Shown here piece after piece: positions 12,000 to 22,217 of a stretch of 64,000 nt of DNA (within the stretch, counting starts at the first letter, position 1; every line of letters begins with the position of its first letter). Origin of the DNA: Haematococcus lacustris (taxonomy: Eukaryota; Chlorophyta; Chlorophyceae; Chlamydomonadales; Haematococcaceae); contig JASKMD010000008.1 of assembly GCA_030144725.1 (NCBI GenBank), positions 3,065,400 to 3,129,399 on the forward strand, read 5' to 3'. The notes beneath the pieces were generated by a model. It saw only the letters and a list, made by a program, of their open reading frames with translations. It had not been told where the DNA came from and ran no database searches. The translations under genes were made by a program, and so were the position numbers.

Positions 12000-14016
12000 A
12001 CCTGGCTGCTCTCCAGCACACTGAAGGTGGCGCTAGCGCGAGCCAGGCGGCGACCACCACTGCCACTAGCTGTGCCCCTGGCCTGGTATGGTGCTGGCCC
12101 ACCTGCACCAGGCAGCGGAAACAGCCAGCAACCAGGGACCCTTGTGTACACCCCTCCGCTGGCAGTGGGCAGCCGCAGTGCTCCATGAGGCGCATGCTAC
12201 TCGGGAAGCAGCACACACACGGTGGCAGCAACAAGAGGTGCACGAGCTGCGGCAAAGGATGTTCTAGACCATGCCTGGATGGTGGTGTGGACATCATCCT
12301 GGATTGCCTGCCTGGAGTGCCTGGAGTGCCTGGAGTGCCTGGAGTGCCTGGAGTGCCTGGAGTGCCTGGAGTGCCTGGAGTGCCTGGAGTGCCTGGAGTG
12401 CCTGGAGTGCCTGGAGTGCCTGGAGTGCCTGGCAAGAGGAGGGAGACCCGCCTGGTTGGCTCCCAGGCCTCACTGGTGCTTTGACCAACACATCCTTGAG
12501 CATGGTGGTAGGGCCGGTCTGGTGGTGGCCCACGGTGTCACCGCTTCTAGGGACCGGAGACCAGGAGGTAGGGGCCGGGCAGCGGCTGTGCTCCTCCTTC
12601 AAGGCCACCCCCAAGTTGGTGCGGCGGCCATCCAGTGCGCCAGCGTCATGCACATGGGGCCTGCCTTCACCCCCAGCCCCCCCTTGGCTGCCCACTCTTG
12701 CCACCGTCCTCGCTGCCCCAGCAGCCCCATGCATGCCAAGGGTTGTTGAGGTGGAGGCACTGCTGTGGCTGAGGGCAGGACCCAGGCCTGACCGTTGCCG
12801 CTGGTGCAGCAGGCAGGCCATGGTCTGCAGGTGGTGGATGCTGGGCATCATGGATCGGTGGCGCCTGGGACTGAGGCCTGGCTGGCTTCCCTCTAGAGGG
12901 CTGGGTGAGAGCACGTGATGGGACATCTGGCGCTTGAAAGCAGCACTGGCAAGCGGGTGTGGTGAGGACTTGGATGCGGCTTGGGAGGGTGGAGAGCCTG
13001 TGGGGTCAGACAGCGACAGGCCTGCGTCAGTCAATCTACTCCCGTGCTGGCAGTGAGTCATGGGAAGGGAACAAGGGCGGTGCAGCAAGGGTGGAGGCTG
13101 AAACAGGTGAAAGGAAACTGTGGCACAGCAAGGACAAGCAGGGAGCCATGGCCTGCTCTGCCGCCCCAAGGCCAGGGTTCTCAGGCAAGGCTGAGGCAAG
13201 GGGATTGAGTTGCCGGGCAGGTACATGATCTTCAATGTGCTGGAAAGCAAGGCTCGCTGGGTGTGTGCCTGCAGAGCGCCACACACCTACTGCCATGTCA
13301 CTTGTAACCACATCCTGCTGCCTGCGTGCCTGCCACTCCAGGCTGCTTTCCAACACGCTGAATGTGGCCCGGGAATGGGCCAAGCGGCGCCTTGTCTCCT
13401 CAGCTGCAGCAGGTTTCCCTTGCTGTGACCTGAATAGCTGCAGGAGCCCCTCTGGCAGCACGCTCCCAGCATCAGCATCAGGCGCGGGGCCTGAACTTTT
13501 GCCCCGCCCCAGGCCAGACTGAGCGAGGCCCAGCCTGGCAGCCGACACGTCAGGGCTGCAGGTGGGGGCTGGGGTGGGATGGGAGCTTGAGCTGAGTCTG
13601 TGGGTAGGGGGGCGGGGCTGGGAGCTGGTGGAGGGCCGTCTAGGGGGGGCTGGGGTGCTCAGGCAGGCGCGGGAGAGGCTGCTGCTGGTGGAGGACGGTG
13701 GCGAGGCAGCGCCTGCCTGCAGTGCTGGGCCCTGCAGCTCAGGGGCTTCAGGCTGGGGGGAGGCGCAGCCGAGGAAGAGGTGGGCCAGCCTCCGGGAGCT
13801 GCCTGGTGACCGGGGCGCAGAGGGAGGGCTGGGCGTGTTGGGTGAAACTGCAGGCTTGTCTGCTCTCTGCAGTGAACCCGGACCCAAGGGGCACAAGGGG
13901 CGCAAGGGGTAACAGGGGCGCAAGGGGCGGAAGCAGGGCATTTGGTTGCAGCACAGGTGCAGGTCAGCTAGGAGCGTGTGTGACCTGACATAGCTCAGGA
14001 GTAAAGGTAGCTTCAC
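12000..14016 (-). CDS. possible Ser/Pro-rich multi-exon gene, unrecognised
   Basis: On the minus strand an open stretch from about 14016 to 13290 encodes a Pro/Ser-rich region followed by [13 protein letters not shown] and [18 protein letters not shown] second piece near 12000-12060 encodes [17 protein letters not shown] ending at a good GTGAGC donor. The repeated TFSVLESS motif next to basic residues suggests duplicated exons of one gene. Between them (about 12540-12930) lies a Ser/His-rich open stretch that could be another exon. I cannot assign a start, stop or complete exon set, and the motif belongs to no family I recognise. A related phrase (IFNVLESK) occurs on the opposite strand near 13226, so an inverted duplication or chance similarity is also possible. 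Confidence 0.25.
12308..12431. repeat. 9-bp minisatellite (GTGCCTGGA)n
   Basis: About 13.6 nearly perfect copies of a 9-bp unit. Frames through it read three-residue repeats such as VPG or LEC, so the long open frames crossing it are not evidence of coding. Confidence 0.93.
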
Positions 14017-15160
14017 TAACTGGCATGTGCTAACCTACCTTTCTGCACACTGCCACATATGACAGTAGCAAGTACACAGTACTGAACAGTCGGCCTAGCT
14101 TCAAAATGAAGCACAGGGGCAGAATGTAGCTGCTGGACTCACTGATGCTGCGTAGACAGAGGCAGAAGCGCCAGCCACTAACTCTTGGCTCCTGGCAGGT
14201 GGTTGTGGGTCTGCGCGGGCATTATGATGGGACACCATAGTGCATTAGATCATCAGGTCGTACATCCCTGATATCTGCTGATGTATGATGATGTTCCTGG
14301 CTGTCTTTCCCAGCGGGACCTACTCAGGGTATCTCTGTATGTATATCACGCACCACATCGAGCTGTCCCTTCACTGTCCCCTTCACTGTGTCCATGTTGC
14401 CGCGGCGCTGATGCTGATGCTCTTCTCAATTTCCGCTTCAGCTTGCGCAGCATGCGTACCAAGACCTATGTGTAGCAAAGCCCAGTGCGCTGAAGTAGAT
14501 CTGGCCTCCGTATGACAGGTACTGGCCTCTGTCTTTAATATGCGCCAACTAGCTGTATCCTCACCGATGCCTCCTGCGCATCTTGCTGGACCATCTATCT
14601 ATGAGCGAGGAAGCGGGCAGATAATTTAATTGTGAAGTGGGGCTTGATGAGACGGCCTGGCGAGGTAGTTGGTGGTTGCAAACAAAGCTCTAAGTACGCA
14701 AGCATGTAACATAGAACTGATATGCCGCTGTAGCGCTAGGTAGGCTGTGAAAGAAGCAGCGTAACCGTCATTGTGATGCCTCGAATAGTGAAGAAGACCG
14801 CGAGCTCGAGGCTCAACCAGAGCCAAACCAGGCGCAGCAGAACATGCAGGCTAGCGGTGAAGCGCGCTAGGCTCGCCACAACAAGAACACCCGACATGGG
14901 AAGAAATGTAAGCTTCATACCGTGATGATCGGTGTGTCTGCTGCGGGTTTAGCGGCGGGAGCGGTCGTGCGGTCCGAAGTGGTCGAGACGTGGCTCGTCA
15001 CGCAAATCGAGGCCTGGGTGAAGGCCTACAACAATGAGGGCGCTGCTCGGAAGCGTGCTGTTGGGCCATATAGTGCGCAGCTGATTCAGGCGGGTCAGGC
15101 TGCTTGCGGACGGCCAGGCAGCCTTCGAAGCCTGTTCCTGCAAGTCTACCTCCCAATCAG
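14017..15160. other. uncharacterised, possible signal-peptide exon and repeat-borne frame
   Basis: Minus-strand ATG at 14918 opens a very hydrophobic 60-residue frame (MKLTFLPMSGVLVVASLARF at the start). It could be a first exon with a signal peptide, but no following exons are found. On the plus strand, 14922-15200 is open and reads SEVVETWLVTQIEAWVKAYN and then runs into a sequence shared with 25.05 kb, so it may be mobile-element coding debris. Nothing here is firm. Confidence 0.3.
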
Positions 15161-15162
15161 GT

Positions 15163-16512
15163 CTCCCATGAGGACCTCCCCCTGTGGGGGGGAGGCCACT
15201 ATAGGGCGCGTTTCCAATGCACGGAGAGAAAGAGAAAAGAGATCGGAGAGAGAAAGAGAAAAAGAGAGAAAGAGAAAGAGAAAAAGAGATCGCCGCCAGC
15301 CCATGTCCCTCTAACTGCCGCCAACGGTCCGGATCTCTTTTCTCCCGTTTCCAATGCGCGGAGATAGAGACGAATAACTCTCCTAGAGTGAGCTCCATTT
15401 CATCTCTTTTTCTCCGCTAGGGTCCTCCGGGCCGACCCCCCCAGGAGAAAAAGAGATGTGACCGAGAGATGTGACCTTTTGCACCGGAGCCGCAGCGAGA
15501 GCTGGGTTAGGCTGGGCTGTTTCTCCAGGGCATCGCTGTTTGACGTCCCGTTGCCAATGTCCCGTTGCCGCTTCTGCGTCGCCACCTAAGCCGCAGGAGC
15601 TGATGAAGAGGACAAATGCCCACGAGATGGTCCTCGTCCGTATTGTTGCTGAGGGCGCATCAGCTGAGGGCGCATCAGCTGTTTGACGAGCACCGCAATT
15701 TCAACGCGGAGCAGTGCCATAGAGAGTTGTTGCCCCTCGGAGCATACTTAGCTAGTCCCGCTAGTGCGGAGAGTGCTTGACTAGTTAGCCTGATAAGCCC
15801 CGCAGCCTGACTTGCACAACTGCACTGACTTGCACGACTGACTTGCACGGCGCACTTTGTGCACTTGCGCCTGCGATGCTTGACCCCATCATACCTGCCA
15901 CCATCCCAGCTAACGGGACAATTGCGTCCTTGTTCCCATACCATATGAAAAGATCGCCCCCAGAGCTACAGCCAACCCCCAAAGCTACAGCCGACCAGCC
16001 ATGGCATGCTCCAAGCACCAGCCGAGCACTGTAGCTCTGCGTGTAGCTTTGGTTCGCGGGAAGGCTGCGTGTGTGCATTGGTTCGAACATTGGGGTCGCG
16101 GTTGCTTCGCCTTCCATCGCGACTGCGGAGCGAGACCTGGCGGTCGTGTTAAACATTTGTTAAACATTCTCCCTTTGTTTAACTTGTTAAACTTGTTAAA
16201 CTGCCTCTACTTCCGCTGTAACCGCTGCTGCTGCTGCTATCCATGTTGCTGGGCAGCTCGTGTGTAGATCAATGAAGGCGTAGGCGGCGGCTGGAAAGTG
16301 GACTTCCATGCATCTCTTTTCTCTTTTCTCCGTCCATTGGAAACGCGTTTGAATTCATGCACATGGGCGATCTCTTTTCTCTTTTCTCCGTCCATTGGAA
16401 ACGCGCTCTTAGCAAAGGGGTCTAGCAAATATGAAATGCTCGGCGGTTGCGTCCGGCGGTTGGGTCGTCCATTGGCGCTGCTAAGGCGCTGCGTCCATTG
16501 GAAACGCGCCGA
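15163..16512. repeat. cluster of short inverted repeats around TTTCCAATGSACGGAGAAAAGAG
   Basis: A phrase of about 35 bp recurs in both orientations. On plus it is GTTTCCAATGCACGGAGAGA with an AGAGAAAAGAGA run near 15208-15245, with a shortened form near 15330-15370. Its reverse complement (CTCTTTTCTCTTTTCTCCGT, then CCATTGGAAACGCG) is at about 16312-16348 and 16370-16402, and a stub lies at 16488-16508. At 15163-15205 lies a separate phrase with a GC-rich hairpin (CCTCCCCCTGTGGGGGGGAGG), repeated inverted at about 25052-25100. The pattern resembles debris of small foldback elements. Confidence 0.6.
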
Positions 16513-16775
16513 TACTGTTACAGGGGGACCTTCCAACCGCCCAACCGCATCCCGCCCGCTGTACTGCGCCGCTCTCTGGGCACCTTAGCGCACCTGTGCG
16601 CTCGCACTGAACGCATGCTAGGAATGATCACAGTGCTATTGCTAGGTTGTGCAGCGTGGGCCGCAGCGCTGGCAGCATCAATTGCCACCACGCTAGATGC
16701 GACAAGCCCAGCCACCACAGCAGAAACATCAGCAGGAACAGCAGCTGGCGAGCAGTCCGTAACGCTGATGGAAAT
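16506..16775 (+). repeat. copy of a 270-bp segment inverted at 24.8-25.0 kb
   Basis: This segment is nearly identical, in inverse orientation, to about 24775-25048. It begins with ACTGTTACAGGGGGACCTTC and includes a small frame with a signal peptide. The short phrase GGGRACCTTYCAACCG occurs again at about 25643 (plus) and 30300 (minus), so it marks a family of related insertions. Confidence 0.8.
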
Positions 16776-16809
16776 TAGCCCGCTGCGGCGATGGCTCATC
16801 TGGGCCTGA
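16615..16809 (+). CDS. small frame with signal peptide, possibly element-borne
   Basis: ATG at 16615 gives 64 residues. Residues 4-20 are strongly hydrophobic (MITVLLLGCAAWAAALA), followed by a Thr/Ala/Ser-rich stretch, a good secretory leader. The same leader is encoded by the inverted copy (ATG at 24943, minus), where the C-terminus differs because the copies diverge about 40 codons in. Either this is a short secreted protein carried by a repeat or the first exon of a longer gene. No downstream exon could be linked. Confidence 0.3.
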   Translation: MLGMITVLLLGCAAWAAALAASIATTLDATSPATTAETSAGTAAGEQSVTLMEISPLRRWLIWA

Positions 16810-17105
16810 AAATGAAGGGCGGACAGCATTTGAAAGCATCCCATCCACCGTCAGCACAAGAGCAGCCCCGACCTGCCAAGAAGCGTGCTGGGCGTGTTGG
16901 GCACCGGGTCGCGGGATGGGGGCAGCGGGCACCTGGGGCAGCTGAGCTAGACATGCCTGATATGCATGCATTCGATGACCAGCCCCAATCCCAACAAAAG
17001 CCTGGGCCGTCTTGGGTCAAGTGGGCTATCCGCAAGGAGCGTTCTGACGCTGCAGCCCGTCAGAATGAGACACAGCGTCAGTTTGACTATGTCGCCTCAG
17101 CTCCT

Positions 17106-20100
17106 GGTCACCCCCGCCATTGGCCCCGCAATTCACTTTTTGACACCGTCTTTGATCCGTTCCATGTAATTCTTTCACCGTTAGCCTCTACATCTCACAA
17201 CGGTGTCGCTAGCAGGTTAGGCCCTCTTTGGCTGATTGTACTGCATTGTCTCATCGACTTGATTAGCTTCGCAATGTAATTCTCCATCTGTTTATATGCG
17301 TGTCGCAACAGGAGAGATGAATTGGTGGCCGGAGGCATTTCCGTGCCGAGCAGCCTATGCTGCCGTCGGACTTGCAACTCGCGATTACATCCCAGGTAAG
17401 CACGGGGTGCTGTTTATTAGTGCGTATTGCATACAATGTCAACACATGCAACCAAATCTGCTGACCTCCACAGGTGCTTGGCAGTTGTGAGGATCAGCAT
17501 CAAACCCACAGCAGTCCAAGGCTCTTCCAATCAGGAGTGCATCAAGGGAATCATTTCTTGAAAACAGTGAGCAAGAGGTGAGTAAGATTGTAATTTACCT
17601 CACCTTGTCTAGGTCAGTTTGATGTTCGTGTGAACACTTGCGCAACGCATGACAGGCATGAACAGCTGAGGGAAGCACACAGCAGTCCCCAACCAGATTT
17701 TCATGCATTGTTTTTGATAGGTAATGTCTCTTATGTGGGCCTGACATGGTTACGTGTTTTTTGCTGCAGGATGCCATCCAAAAGATACCACCCCTATGGG
17801 AGCAATTCAGCAGCAAGGAATGAGCCCAACGCTAAGCGTTGTGCTGTGTGTGAACTCACATCGCCAGCCAAGAATAAGAATGGGTTTGTGATGGTTAAGA
17901 GGGTGGGGGAGGACGCATGCCATGGCCCCTACCTGATCGTCTTTGGCCACGCTAGTGTGCTAAAGGGCTGCGTGGTAGATGCATGCCAACGCGCAGGGCT
18001 TGCCCCCCTGGCGCATAGAGATTGCGTCAGGATGCACCAGAAGCAACAACCCCCTCCTCCCTCCCCACCCCAGCAGCCACCTCCTCCTCCCCCCTCCTCC
18101 CTCCCCACCTCCTCCCTCCCTCCCCACCCCACCTCACCCCCCCTCCTCCCTCCCCCCCTCCTCCCTCCCTCCACATCCTCCTCCTCCCTCCCCACCTCGG
18201 CAGCCACACCTCCTCCCCCCTCACTACAGCCAGCCCACCCCCCACCCTCACTACATGTCAAGACCCTGGAGCAGCAGCCCCCTCCCCCCTCCCTGCCCCC
18301 AAAGCTGGATGACCTGCACCACGATCAGGTGTCTCCTTGCCCCTCCCCCCCGCCCTCCCCCCCGCTGCAGCCACCCTTGCCACCCTCCCCTCCCCGACCC
18401 TCTCCTCCAACCCCTCCCCAGCAGCCACAGCAGCCCCCTCCCACCTTCACTGCCCACAAGTAAGTAGTAAGGGCTGTGGTTGAAGCTATGTGTCAGGTGC
18501 CAATGAAGTGGCCTACAACGTCTGTAATGTGTCTATTGTTTTGCAGGTGTTGGCAATGTGGTGCCCTTCAGCAACCTGGAGGCTACCCTCAGGTCGCCCC
18601 ACACCTGCCCTCTCCCTTATCGTCGGCGCGGCGGGAACACCTAGATACCGTGAAATCTCACTTGTGAGTGGGATACCAACAACACAACGTATCAATACAC
18701 CCGTTGCCAGCCCTCCCCCAACCAACTATGCCAGCTATGCTCCATGCCATCCTTGCATCCTAGCATCCTTGCATGCTGCACGTGTGCATGTGCATTGCGC
18801 AGGTGTTCTTCCGTCGACCACCACCAGCCAGAGCAGCCAGTCAGCCTGCCAGGAGCACCCCAGCCACAGTTTGACAATGAGGCGGAGCTTGCAAGGGTAG
18901 CACAGTTCCAAGAGCACTTCCGTGAGTTGGATCAGGCATTGACAGCCTTGCAGCCACTTCCAGGCCCACCTACACAGCCTACCGGAACCCCTCTGAGGCT
19001 GTTCAACCGGTTTGCTGTGCTTGACCTTGAGTCTGGTGTGCCACAGGAGCAGGAGGCACTTGAAGTGCAAGTGCTGCCTTCGGCACGCAGCCAAAAGCGC
19101 CGCCGCTTGCTGCTAGCCACTCCTTCAGCCCACCCCACCCTCCCCACCCTCCCCACCCCACCCTCCCTCCCCACCTTCCCCACCCTCCCTCCCCACCTTC
19201 CCCACCCTCCCTCCTTCCCCTCCCCACCCTCCCCACCCCTCCCACCCTCCCACCCTCCCCACCCTCCCCACCCTCCCCACCCTCTCTCCCCACCCTCCCC
19301 ACTCCACCCTCCTTGCAGCCCACCCTTCCCTTCCTACAGCAGCCCTGCAGCCCTGCAGCCTTGGAGCAGTCTTGCAGGAGGTGCAGCCAATGTTGCTGCC
19401 TGTCACAGGCTCTCGAAAGCGACAGCGTACACAGCCCCCCTCCACAGCTACACCTGACCTCACCCTCACAACAGACGCAACCACCAGCCCCGCAACCACA
19501 TCCCACTCGGTGGTGTTGCGTCACATGGGCAGTGTGGCCCGTGTCCTAAAGCGGCTGTCTTGGAGTGACAGGGCTGCCGTCATCAGCCTGCTTCAAGAGC
19601 AGGGCATCATTGAGCAACCAGCAGACTCGCACATCTTAGGTGCCATGGTTCTAGCCCGCATGAAGACCCTGAACCAGACCGGTACTTGCGGCAAGGCTGG
19701 AGGGCAGCGCCTGGCTGACCTGCAGGCAAAAGCCAACCTAGCGCGCTTGGTGCCCCCAGAGGTGAAGGAGCAGCGTCGTGTCACAGCGTTTGCTAAAGCC
19801 TCCGGTATGGACAGAGCGGCTGTTGCACAAGCAGCTAGCGAGAACGCTACAGCACTCACAACAGACCCCACCGGTCGCCTGTTGTACTTCACTGAGCGCT
19901 TGGACCAACGCGGCAACCCAGGGATCAGCCAGGCGCAGTTTGATGGGGTACGCCAGGCTTGGCATGACTACACTAAGCCATCTCCTTCCGTGAAGGACCT
20001 GTGCCAGTTCTCTGAGCGCATGGTGGCCGGGTGCGTTGCTCAGCTTGGCATGCATGGGGTAGGCAGATAGGGTAGTGGGGTGGCAATGGGCATGCATGCA

Positions 20101-22217
20101 TGGGGTAGGCAGATTGGTAGTGGGGTAGGCATGGGGTAGGCAGAGGGGTAGTGGGGTAGGCATGGGGCATGGGGACAGTTGCTCAGCATGTTACGACTTG
20201 TCGTGCATATCATGGTTGCACAGAAGCCAGAAGAGGACTCTTGTCACGGAGACAAAGCGATACTATGACAGCTCAGAGGAGGAGATATGGCGGCAGTATT
20301 TCGAGAACTTTACTCCTTGTCGTGAAGCACGGGGGCCAGTGGCGCTGAGTCTGTTTGGGGAACTGAAGCCTCGATGGGTCAAGAAGCTCACTGAGGCTCA
20401 GAGGCAAGTGTGCGTGTGCCGGACTTGCTGCAACATCAATTTCCTCCTCAAAGCCCTGGCCAAACACAAGAGCCTCTTGCAACTGCCTAGCCTTGTGGAC
20501 CCCCCAGAGCCCCACCCCCAGCCCCACCCCCACCCCCAGCCCCAGCCCCAGCACCAGCCATTGATTGATGACGGTGATGAGGACATTCACTCACCATTCT
20601 CAGATCCTAATCACGAGTTTGAGCACGGGGCAGCTGCATTCAGCCACCAGACCACCACCTCCCAGATCCCCACTCTCAGTGCCAGTGTTGTACGTGCCAT
20701 GTGCATGTGCCCATGTGACGCTGGTGTGCATCACATAGAGTGCATGCGTCGGTCTTGCTCAATGTGCAAAAGCAAGCAGAGATTCAGTCAGAGCACTGGT
20801 GCCCACACACTGTGGGCATCCTTGTAGCATGTGTGTATTTCAAAACTGTCAGTGGTGCCTACAGGGAGGAGACGGTCTATGTCTTGACTGATGGCAATGA
20901 TCAGAGCGCACCAGCCACACAGACCGCATTGTATCAGGTGATTGCCCACTTAAAGCACAATGGTGGCATGGACTTGAAGGAGTTGTTCATGTGGTCTGAT
21001 GGTTGTGCTGGGCAATTCAAAGGTACCCCAGCATTGCAACAGCACCGTCGCATGGCACTGAACTTGTCTGTGCCAACGTGGTGGTCGTATGGTGCCACCT
21101 CCCACTTCAAGGGCAGGCATGACTCAGAGGGTGGAGTCTTGAAGCATAAGCTCAGGGATATGGTCCTTGCAGATCATGATGGCTTGGCCACGTGCAAGGC
21201 TCAACAGCTAACAACTGCTTTCAATAGTAAGCACACAGAGCCCGCATCCCAAGTTGGTGCGTGCAAGGCCCACCGGGACAGGGCAAAAGTGATGAGGAGG
21301 GAGTGCTTAGTGTTGGATGAGGGGGTGGTGAAGGAGTGCTACAAGCAAGATGAGGATGCTGACAGCTTCAAGGGTACAGTACAAGGGTCTCGTGCACAAC
21401 ACAGCATGTATTTTCCTGCTAATACTCAGGGTGAGCTCTTATGGTCAATGACGGCATGTGCTTGTGGTGCACGCATGAGCAACCCCCCTCAGCCGTGTGG
21501 TGCACAATGCCGTGGTTCGATGCCTCTTGAGCCAATGCCCATGCTGCTAGACAAGGAAGCTGCTAGGCAAGCTGCTTTGAACGCAGAGTGTATTAGGCTC
21601 ATGCTCTTGGACACCCCTGATATGCCTCAGTTTGATACACTGAACAAGGACCTATTGAAAGCATGGTGCAAGCACAACAACATCAGAGGGGTTTCAAGTA
21701 AATCAAAGAATGAGTTGCGTGACATGTGCCTGCTGAAGTTGAGGGAGAAGGTTGAGGCACCACGGCACATGTAACACTGAAAGCCAGAGCCATCCCGAGC
21801 CATCCCGACAACATAGTGCCAAGTGATGATGTAGCGCTGTCAAGATGCAGCTTGTATTTGCATCGAGTCATGCCGCGACGTAAATGAGGTAAGGGATGCC
21901 AGCTGGCTGACTTGTGCGCCTAGTCACAAATTATATGCTCCATGCACTGACATGCAAGCAGGCGTACTGCACTTGTGCCGTTGGCTTACGGCGTGCGTAG
22001 AAGGATAACCAGCCTCGCCTTATGATGTGCGTGAGTCTTTTAGGAGCGGAAGGCACAGGTCAGGTTTGGGCGGGCGCCGATCTGAGCTAGTGTTTTGCGG
22101 CTGGTGGGTGTCGCATACGCCTGTTACACCCGGCTGCGTCAAAACTTTGTCACGAGCTACACGGAGATTCGCGCCCCAGACCGTCTCACATTTGCGGGGC
22201 CAATGGCGGGGGTGACC
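17106..22217. mobile_element. complete DNA transposon, 5.1 kb, 26-bp terminal inverted repeats
   Basis: Positions 17106-17131 (starting GGTCACCCCCGCCATTGG) and 22192-22217 are exact reverse complements over 26 bases. The bases directly outside are TCCT on both sides (17102-17105 and 22218-22221), a likely 4-bp target-site duplication. The only substantial gene inside is a plus-strand, multi-exon transposase-like gene reaching to within 0.45 kb of the right end. The termini match no superfamily signature I know: they are not CACTA, TTAA or an 8-bp hAT duplication. The intact inverted repeats and open frames suggest a fairly recent insertion. Confidence 0.82.
17771..21774 (+). CDS. transposase-like protein (SDGxxxQFK / HxKGxxDxxGG type)
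   Basis: Six exons splice in phase: 17771-18459, 18547-18663, 18803-19070, 19378-20030, 20224-20689 and 20773-21774, giving 1,064 residues. The N-terminus has a Cys/His cluster (KRCAVCEL ... DACQRAG ... HRDC), then a long Pro-rich linker, a CWQC knuckle, basic patches (SQKRRR, SRKRQR) and a helical middle part. The last exon carries IQSEHW, a Thr-Asp-Gly strand, MWSDGCAGQFKG (Asp about residue 807), then TSHFKGRHDSEGGVLKH. This order is known from uncharacterised transposon proteins of many eukaryotes and suggests an RNaseH-like DDE core. I infer, but cannot show, catalysis. The start is the first ATG after an AG acceptor at 17770, and non-coding 5' exons are likely upstream. The 88-bp intron at 20690-20772 is the weakest junction; without it the copy is frameshifted there. 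Confidence 0.68.

Noticed and set aside
12308..12431. CRISPR-like array
   Set aside because: 9-bp head-to-tail units without spacers in a eukaryotic genome. It is a minisatellite, and no CRISPR array exists in the window.
16791..17279. 163-codon frame with basic residues upstream of the transposase
   Set aside because: It crosses the transposon's left terminus at 17106, so it cannot be a single ancestral gene.
17296..17577. Upstream coding exons for the transposase (for example, a frame starting at 17296)
   Set aside because: No combination of the clear donor and acceptor sites gave a frame continuous with the exon at 17771, so I left them as probable untranslated exons.
20740..20790. Frameshift that would make the transposase a pseudogene
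   Set aside because: An in-phase 88-bp intron with a GTACGT donor at 20690 and an AG acceptor at 20772 bridges the frames, so a break is not required, although it remains possible.
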